In this document: piece after piece, positions 29,611 through 40,149 of the stretch
How the letters are laid out: each line of letters begins with the position of its first letter
How positions within the stretch are numbered: the stretch's first letter is position 1
Assembly (NCBI GenBank): GCA_049999765.1
Contig: JBNGIQ010009260.1
Coordinates: forward strand, 1-40,149
DNA: 40,149 nucleotides
DNA from: Phaeoceros laevis
Taxonomy: Eukaryota > Anthocerotophyta > Anthocerotopsida > Notothyladales
Direction: 5' to 3'
The notes under the pieces: generated by a model
Seen by the model: the letters and a program-made list of their open reading frames with translations, nothing else
What the model was told of the DNA's origin: nothing
Database searches by the model: none
Position numbers and translations under genes: made by a program

Positions 29611-32265
29611 TCAAACAGGTACCAAGTCGTGGTTGGTCCAGTGATGTCTGGAACATCGATATGACCCGTTTTCCTCCATTTTAACAAGAAGATCTTCTAG
29701 CTTTGCATATAGACCTTGGCTTGCGGGATGCTCTTGATCCCTTACACCAAAAGTGTGCACAACTCCAACCATGTCAGTCCACCAGCTCTGTCCTGGCTTC
29801 GTCTTCACAGCACCTGTTTTCACCCTCATTTCCTCAATCTCCTTGGCATCCTTCAGCATGCAAGCGGCCTGATAGATGTTCCACATCAAAATGTACGCTG
29901 CAGTATCATTTTTGTCCATTGTAACTGCGTACTGAAATGCTTGTCTTCCAAGCTCCACATTGCCCCACTTTTGACAACCAGCCAACACAGTTTTCCACAC
30001 AAGACCACTGGATTGCACGGATCTTGCAATAGCCATGGCCTTGTCCAGTTGACCTACGCGGCCAAGAAGATCAACCATGCAGTTGTAGTGGTCTGTAGTT
30101 GGAGTGACGTCATAGTCTCTGCTCATAGCCTCAAGGTACTCCTCACCCTTGTCCACTAGACCCGCCCGACTGCATACAGTGAGAACACTCAGAAATGTGA
30201 TCCTGTCCGGCTTTATGCCCTCTAGCTTCATCCTCTGAAACAAATCAAAGACTAGAGCACTCTCTCCCTGACGAGCATAACCTGAAATCAAGGCACTCCA
30301 TGTCACAGCATCTCGTCTAACCAAGAGATCAAAGACCTGATGTGCATCACACATGCTCCCACATTTACCATACATGTCGATAAGACTAGCTGCCAAAAAA
30401 TGATCAGTAATCTCTACTCCAGTCTTCAAAATCTCAGCATGAATTTCCTTCCCCCTGTCTAGTGCTGCCACACTACTGCAAGCCTTCAGTGCCGCAACGA
30501 AGGCTCTGAGATCTGGTACTACTCCTCCTCTTTGCATTTCGGTGTACAACTGCAGAGCAACTTCGCCATCTTCCATCTCAGCATGCCCCTGAAGCATCGC
30601 AGTCCAGGAAACAACATCACGACGTGGCATCTCCTGAAAGACATGCCTAGCATCCTCCAGGCTCCCACACTTTGCATACACATCCAGAAGCATGTTTCCG
30701 ACATATATATCAGATTCACATGCATGCTTGAGGATGTCTGCATGAATTGCTCTAACTTGTTCCAGCCACTTACTTTTTACCCGTGGCACATCACTTTGCA
30801 TTCCCTGGTCCAACGTGACCAGGTTACTGCACGCTTTAAGGACGGCAACAAACGTTCGTTCATCCGGCACAACACTTTCTAACCTCATTTCTGCATACAA
30901 CTGCAATGCCAGCTCACCCTCGTTCATCTGAGCATAACCCAAGACCATGGCAGTCCAGGAAACCACATTACGAACAGGCATCCTCGCAAACACGGTCCTA
31001 GCGTCCACCATGCTCCCACATTTAGCATATACATCAACCAACATCGTCCCCACATAGACATCTGCTTCACACCCACTCTTCATTACCTCTGCGTGGATGA
31101 CTCTGACTTGCTCCATGATTTGTTTCGTGCCAAGTATCCCGTCATCTTCAGTGCTCTCTTTCAAATAAGCCAGGCCACTACAAGCCCTGAGAGCTGCTAC
31201 AAATGTTCGAGCATTGGGTACTGAACCTTCCTGCTTCATCTGTGAGTACAATTCCAGAGCCATTTCAGCCTTCTCCGTCTGAGCATACCCCAAGATCATG
31301 GCATTCCAAGAAACAACAGTACGATGAGGCATCTTCTCAAAAACAGACCTAGCATCCGACACCCTCCCACATTTCCCATATACATCTACCAGCGTGGTTC
31401 CCACATATATGTCGGACTCACAACCACACTCAACGACCTCTGCATGAATTTTCCTTGCACTTTCCAAGTCCTGTAAAACACTGCATGCCTTCAATGCAGC
31501 AACAAAGGTGTAGGAGATTGGTTTCACTCCGCACTCTTTCATTTCTTCGTAAGCCTTGAGAGCCTGTAGAGGTTGCCCAGACTTGGTATGCTGCAACATT
31601 AACGCTGTCCAGGAAAATTCAGTCCTTTGAGGTGCCATCAATGCAGCATTTCCAGTTGGGTACTGACACTCTTGAGAGCTTGTAGAGTCACTTGCTACCC
31701 TGCCTTCATCAGCAAGGTTAGAGCGTGATTCCTTCCCTAGAACCGTTGCAACCCACCGTGGGGTACTCCAGCTGTCCACCCAAAGCCCCTCCTTTGTAAC
31801 CTTGTGCCTAAAATCTGGAGACTTTAGATGGAGCTGAGAATCATATCATCCAGATGGTCAGTCTGCTAGACGTGAAGAAATGTATTGGAAGATGTATAGT
31901 AATGACGACAGAAGGCACGTTACTTTGTTCTTCCTGTTATCCCACCAAGCTGTCGGATCTTTGAAGTAGTTTTGCCAGAGTAGCTCCACACTTGCTTGGT
32001 ACGCAGATGACTCCCCACCTACAAGCATAATAGCCTTGAGGATTAGACGAAAAGCAACTGAGAGGCATGCCCAACAGAAGCAACACATACCATTCTCAAC
32101 ACGACCAGGAGCACAAAGTGCTGCTTTGCTCGTAACATCTGTGGCATCTTGCACAAAGCTCAGCTTGGCTTGCACTCTCCCAGGTTTAAGTCGACTCCCA
32201 ATCCACAGCCCTTCGCTTTCTGCTGCATGCGTAGGATTTGGCCTTGTTCGAGCTGGCTGAAACAT
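29611..32265 (-). CDS. PPR gene 2: PDF-motif + PLS-class PPR fusion
   Basis: Model: exons 32265-32091, 32018-31924 and 31833-29611 (830 residues). Exon 2 encodes YQASVELLWQNYFKDPTAWW then DNRKNK; exon 3 continues in phase 0 with LHLKSPDFRHKVTKEGLWVD and SWSTPRWVATVLG, a complete PDF motif as in OSB ssDNA-binding proteins. Exon 1 holds the second half of another PDF copy (NPTHAAESEGLWIGSR ... GRVQAKL). It probably begins after TTTCAG at 32257 if an upstream exon exists; I found no such exon, so the gene may be 5'-truncated and start at the ATG at 32265. Five P-type PPR motifs follow (RTVVSWNAMILGYAQ, RNVVSWTAMVLGYAQ, RDVVSWTAMLQGHAE) and an E/E+ tail (GQSWWTDMVGVVHTFGVRDQ), without DYW. The last exon is fully open. 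The likely site of action is mitochondrion or plastid, with RNA as the target of the PPR part. No clear transit peptide is visible in this model. Confidence 0.85.
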
Positions 32266-32530
32266 CTCTTGTTAATCGGTAGCCGAAACTTCAGGCTGTA
32301 ACAGCCTTTCAGGAGTGGCCGCTTCTAGGCAAACCTCCTAGCTATCCTTGCACTCTTACACAGGCAAGGAATGACGAATCGAATAACAGGGTGAGTGGAA
32401 TGTGACTTTTCTCAGGCGAGACGTCGCTGAACAAACAGCTCTGTGACTCTGTGAACTCAAAACTAGGAGCAATTCTCCGTGGCACGATAACAACTTCTCC
32501 TCATCCCTCGCGAGAGTATCTGGACCTGGA
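32266..32530. promoter_or_regulatory. Divergent intergenic region between PPR genes 2 and 3
   Basis: 265 bp separate the two inferred starts. If the 5' ends are right this is a bidirectional promoter serving two paralogues. If gene 2 has lost its first exons, the region is what remained after the rearrangement that set the genes head to head. Confidence 0.45.
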
Positions 32531-35500
32531 ATGACCGCCCTGAAGATGATGGACGTGGCCCAGCTGAGGCGTATCACCGGATTGGAAGCTGACGAACCAT
32601 TGGAGGCCTCAACAGCCTGCGTGGAAGCAGTGGTCAAGAAGAAACATGAGAAGGAAGGACATTGTGTAACTCCTGTGCCAAGAATTCAGGATTGCACAAG
32701 ACAAGGTACATTGCTTTCGACCAATGGATTGCAATTTGTCTTTGGGGCGAGTCAATGACAACTTTTGCATTGGCTCTGAAGCAATGCAGTACAATTTGTG
32801 TCAAATGTGAGCCAGGAACCACATTGTCACGTGCAGATTATGCGAGGACGACCGCAGAGTTTTATGAGGGCCCAACAAGATGGCGGGACTACAGACAAAT
32901 CAAGGTGGTACCTTGCCTATCCCAATTTGACTTGTCCTACCAGAGCTTGCAGCAGCTGAGTAACGATGAGTGTTCCAGAGCAATCCGAAATTGCCGCACT
33001 CTAAGAGTGCAGCAACAGGGGAAAAGGAACGAACTGATGACCAATCTAAGTCAGCGTGGGTGCAAGCCAAGCTCAATTGTTTGCCGGACGGGGAATCTGG
33101 TTCCGCCCTGACACGTCCTGCATCTGCTTCTGCTGCAAATGGTGTAGTTTGACTTCAAGTTGCCTGATTCAAGTTGCTTTGTGTAGCGTCGCGGCTCCCT
33201 GATCCATTCTATGCTTGCTTGCAGCTGTGACGTCTTGTGGAGACCCAGTAGGTGTAGAGCGACTGTGGCACAGTTATTTCAAAAACCCTGCAGCGTGGTG
33301 GGATAATAGACATGACAAAGTAAGTGCCAAGCTTGTGATCCCTTGTTCTTCGTTCTTGACTCCTGTCAAGCGATGTGCACTCACAATCTGCATTTTCAGC
33401 TTCATCCAAAATCTGCAGATTTTAGACATAAAATCACGAAAGAGGCACTTTGGATTGAGAGCTGGAATACCCCACAGTGGGTGGTCGAGGCTTTGGGAAG
33501 AAAGAGCCTGCTCAAGAGGGCTGGTGGAAGCAACTTCGAAAGTGGCCCCACTCATGATGAACGCAGATCTGAGGTCCCTGACTCGAAGTCGCCTCAACAT
33601 GATGAGTTGTCCTGGACTGCACTGATATCGCGACATACCAAGTCTGGGCAAGGGCGACAGGCTCTCAGAATCTATAAGGAAATGAGGGAGGTCGGAGTGG
33701 AACCCGGCTCGTATACCTATGTTGCTGCCTTGAAAGCATGCAGTAGCTTACAAGACCTGGAAAGTGCTAGACAAATCCATGCCGAGGTGGTAAAATGTGG
33801 GCTGGAATCAGACGTATATGTGGGGACCATGCTAGTAGATGTCTATGGAAAATGTGGGAGCCTTGTAAATGCTAGGAATGTTTTTGAGAAGATGCCTCAT
33901 CGCAATGTGGTGTCCTGGAACGCCATGATTACAGGGTACGCCCAAATGGAAAAGGGTGAAGAGGCTTTGCAATTATATGCACGAATGCAACAAGAAGGTG
34001 TGTCACCAAATGATAGAACTTTCGTTGGCGCACTTAAAGCTTGCAGTAGCCTGACAGGATTGAAACAGATGAATGAAGCTGAAGCGATGCTTGTAAAAGG
34101 GAAATGCCTTGAGCAAGTCAGGAACATACACAGACTTCTGGAGAAGAGTGGGTGTGAGTCAGACGTGTTTGTGGGGACAATGTTGGTTGACGTGTATGCT
34201 AAATGTGGGAGCTTGGTGGATGCAAGGCGTATCTTTGAGAAAATGCCCCATCGTAATGTGGTTTCCTGGAATGCCATAATCTTGGGTTATGCCCAGATGG
34301 AAAAGGGTGAAGAGGCTTTAGCACTGTATGCAAGGATGCAGCGGGAATGTTTTGTACCCGATGACCGAACATTTGTTGCTGCACTTAAGGCTTGTAGTAC
34401 TATTGTCGCAGTCGAGCAGCCCACTGAAGCTGATTGGATGCAAGTGAAAAATGAATGCCTGTTAGAAGTGAGAGCCATCCACTTGCAGGTAGCGAAGAGG
34501 GGATTTGAGTCTGATTTATTTGTAGGTACGATGTTGGTTGACGTGTACTGTAAATGTGGTAGCCTGGTAGATGCTAGGCATATTTTTGAAAAAATGCCTA
34601 AGCGTAATGTGGTTTCTTGGACAGCCATGATCCTGGGGTACGCCCAAATGGAAGAGGGTGAAGTGGCCTTGGAAATGTATTCACGGATGCGCCAGGAAGG
34701 TGTTGGACCCGATGACCGAACATTTGTTGGTGTGCTCAAGGCTTACAGTAGTCTGGCAGCATCAGAAGAGGCAAGCAAAGTTACTGGACTCTCTGCCGGA
34801 GAACAATATTTGCAGCAAGTGAAATCAGTTCATCAAGAGATACGGAAGAGTGGGTTGAGCTCAGATGTATATGTGGGGAATATGCTGGTAGATGCATACG
34901 GCAAATGTAGGAGCCTGGTGGATGCTAGGTGTGTATTCGAGAGGATGCTGCATCGAAATGTGATTTCCTGGACTGCTATGATTTTGGGATATGCCCAGAT
35001 GGAAGAAGGTAAGGAAGCTCTGGAACTGTATGCACAGATGCAAGAAGAAGGTGTGGTGCCGGATATTCGGACATTCATTGCTGTACTGAAGGCTTGCAAT
35101 AGTCTAGCCACATCAGAAGGTGATAGCAAAGGTGATCAGAAACGAGGGAAACGTTGGTGCTTGGAGCAAGCTAAAACTATCCACTCACAGATACTGAAGA
35201 GTGGGTGTGAGTCAAATTTATTCCTGGGCAACATGCTGGTAGACCTTTATGTTAAATGCAGAAGCCTAGTGGATGCTAGGAGTGTTTTTGACAAAATGCC
35301 TCATAAGAATGTGGTTTCTTGGACCTCTTTGATATCAGGGTATGCCCAAATTGAAGAGGGTGAAGTGGCTCTGGAGTTGTATGTGCAGATGCAAAAGGAG
35401 GGTGTGGTACCAGATGCTCGAGCATTTGTTGGTGTACTCAGGGCGTGTGGTAGTATGGCAGGACTAGAGAAGGGGAAGGAGATTCATGGACAAATCTTAG

Positions 35501-36402
35501 AAACTGAAGTGGAGGTCACAGATGCATTTGTGGCAAGTAGTCTTATTGACATGTACAGTAAATGTGGTAGTATGGTTGATGCACATCAGGTGTTTGATGC
35601 ACTGCCAACCAGATGCATCGTAACATGGAGTGCTCTAATTGCTGGATACTCCCGCCAAGGAGAAAACGACCTTGTCTTCGATATGTTTGAGACAATGTTG
35701 CTGGAGCGCATACAGCCAGAGATAGTCACATTTCTTTGTGTTCTCACTGCATGCAGTCATGCAGGTCTGGTGGATAAGGGCCAGAAATACTTCGAGGCCA
35801 TGAGAACAGACTATGGCATTGAGCCAAGAATTGAGCACTATACTTGCATGATTGATCTCTTTGGTCGAGCAGGCCAAGTTGATAAGGCAATGGAAATGGC
35901 AAAAACAATGCCATTCCAAGCTGATGGTGCAGTATGGAGGACTGTGCTGAGTGGTTGTCGAAAGTGGCGTAAGGTAGAGTTAGGAAGGCAGGCATTTGAG
36001 TTTGCAATGAGGGTCGATCCAAACGATGCTGCATCATATGTCTTGATGTCCAACATCTATGCAGCTGCTCGCATGGCGGAAGATGCAGAGGAGATACAGG
36101 CAATGAGAGTGAAAACAGGTGCGTGGAAGAAACCAGGGCACAGCTGTTGGACGGATATGGCTGGAAGTTTGCATTTGTTCGTTGTGGGTGATCAAGAGCA
36201 TCCTGAAAGCCAAGTCCTCCATGAAAAGCTTGAAGATCTTTTTGTCACAATGAAGGATGAGGGATATGTACATCATTATGTGAACTCTGTGCTGCGAGAC
36301 ACAACTGATGATGTCAAAGAGGATGCAATAAGTGAGCGCAGCGAGAAATTGGCTATTGCACATGCTCTGCTCAGGACACATATTCTAATAGATGTCACGT
36401 GA
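32531..36402 (+). CDS. PPR gene 3: double PDF-motif + PLS-class PPR fusion with vestigial DYW start
   Basis: Model: exons 32531-32705, 32837-32904, 32979-33141, 33225-33319 and 33400-36402 (1167 residues), all GT-AG, with phases 1, 0, 1, 0. First PDF copy: ARTTAEFYEGPTRWRDYRQI in exon 2 plus SNPKLPHSKSAATGEKERTD ... SAWVQAKL in exon 3; its post-intron half is 32 residues, the same as the second copy, but the PDF triplet is lost. Second copy: GVERLWHSYFKNPAAWWDNR in exon 4 plus LHPKSADFRHKITKEALWIE in exon 5. The array has seven P-type motifs (RNVVSWNAMITGYAQME to RCIVTWSALIAGYSRQ) with enlarged internal L motifs. The tail has E and E+ motifs (GHSCWTDMAGSLHLFVVGDQ) and then ERSEKLAIAHALLRT, the beginning of a DYW cytidine-deaminase domain in which the zinc-ligand His of HSE is Arg. 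The protein stops soon after. It must therefore lack deaminase activity of its own. Confidence 0.88.
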
Positions 36403-36729
36403 GGAAAACCACACATGTGCTCAAAATTGGGAAGATATGGACTTCAAAGAGGTGCAAGGATGCAAGCCGGTTTCATGCTGCATGTCACTTCATCCCCTCA
36501 AGACGTGGCCAGAACGGAGGACGGAGAAAATCCAGAGGGTTGCATCCAGCTTCTTATTGACCTGACGCCAGCCGGCAGATTTAATTTTGATACCTTGGAG
36601 GACACGAAAGCGGATATATTGGATAATCGTCAGCCGACAGCGACAAGTTAGGGTTGGCACTAGCGTACTGTATTTACTCGTATCGCGCATTGAAGGCGAC
36701 CTCTTTGGTCCACTTACTCCGCAGGAGCT

Positions 36730-39611
<2,882 letters not shown>

Positions 39612-39962
39612 GTCAGGCCTTCTTGATAGCGGGTCATTAGAATTGCAGCGGATGATTGAACTTCGTGAGTGATGGAAAGTAGTCCAATTTTGGTCGGCTT
39701 GTCGGTACCCGCTGGTTGCAATCCAGCGCGTATTGTCTAAGTCTCTCTAAGCTAAGTCAGTCCAAACTGTGGCAGTCGGGTTGCCGCTGGGATCATGGAT
39801 CGAGGGATGTTGGCTTCACCTTCCAACTCCACCTAGCGGTGCCGTTCACCGCGGCTTCTAAAAATGTATTTCTTCAACTAGCTCTCCGCTTAACCAGCCG
39901 CTATCGCGCCTTCCGTGTCCCGTGACTCCCGTCGCATCCTTCCTCGGTTGCGCGACTTCCAT
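39612..39962. other. 3' flank of KARI
   Basis: No gene recognised. Contains the presumed 3' UTR and poly(A) site of KARI, without a canonical AATAAA. Confidence 0.45.
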
Positions 39963-40149
39963 TTCTCAAGCCTTCAATGGTTTAAAACTTTGAAAATAGC
40001 AACCTTAGCGTTGTCGGTAGGATTGGTAATTTGGTAGTCACAAAGAAGTAGCCGTCTGGCCACCTCCAGCGAAGGGAAAAATAGCATGGAAAGGAAGGTT
40101 CGTGGCGGCCTTCCTTGCTTGCGGCGAGGAAGGCCGCCAGTTACTTTCC
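39963..40149 (-). mobile_element. Dispersed transposon-like repeat, copy 3, cut by the window end
   Basis: Inverted relative to copies 1 and 2. Contains CTCAAGCCTTCAATGGTTTA, AGCAACCTTAGCGTTGTCGG and ACAAAGAAGTAGCCGTCTGG, and ends with the 13-bp inverted repeat pair TGGCGGCCTTCCT (40103) and AGGAAGGCCGCCA (40127) and the terminal AGTTACTTTCC. This fixes GGAAAGTAACTGGCGG as the likely element terminus. It is inserted about 350 bp after the KARI stop. Confidence 0.85.

Overview
This is nuclear DNA from a land plant. The evidence is a plastid-type ketol-acid reductoisomerase with 11 exons, GT-AG introns of roughly 60-130 bp, a plant-type complex I PDSW subunit, a HOTHEAD-like GMC oxidoreductase, and large intronless PLS-class pentatricopeptide repeat (PPR) exons of the kind expanded in plants with heavy organellar RNA editing. 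The wording of the PPR repeats resembles free-sporing plants (fern, lycophyte or bryophyte) more than seed plants. That placement is an inference, and I cannot name the species. A run of exactly 100 N (20207-20306) marks a scaffold join.

Layout. 1-2700 is AT-rich, with a diverged direct repeat. 3300-5750 is a graveyard of three unrelated gene fragments on the + strand: cytochrome P450, PPR and phosphatidylglycerophosphate synthase. 6100-6600 is a small repeat and palindrome island. 7217-15717 is the main genic block: GMC oxidoreductase (-), NDUFB10/PDSW (+), a CCDC174-like protein (-) and PPR gene 1 (+). 15800-19460 holds broken copies of an AFG1-type AAA ATPase and a STIPL1/TFIP11 splicing factor. 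20000-24550 mixes the gap, transposon-like repeats, an intact-looking Crinkler/RHS-type P-loop NTPase fragment, a PPR relic and a large inverted repeat. 25000-27900 is a frameshifted ribonuclease-inhibitor-type LRR gene with duplicated 3' sequence. 29611-36402 is a divergent pair of PPR genes. 36730-39611 is complete KARI. A dispersed repeat closes the window.

The most interesting observation concerns the three large PPR genes. Each can be read upstream through short exons with matching intron phases into one or two copies of a roughly 50-residue module. This module looks like the PDF motif of plant organellar single-stranded-DNA-binding (OSB) proteins (WW-DNR ... PDF-HK ... ALWI). The three paralogues therefore look like PDF-PPR fusions, a nucleic-acid-binding module placed in front of a PPR array. 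They share intron positions and phases, carry a similar insertion in the internal L motifs, and differ by whole PPR triplets. Two further PPR wrecks lie in the same window, so this looks like a locally amplifying family.

The housekeeping genes (KARI for branched-chain amino acids in the plastid, NDUFB10 in mitochondrial complex I, CCDC174-like in the nucleus, GMC oxidoreductase probably secreted) are not functionally linked. They are ordinary neighbours around which gene fragments and repeats have accumulated.
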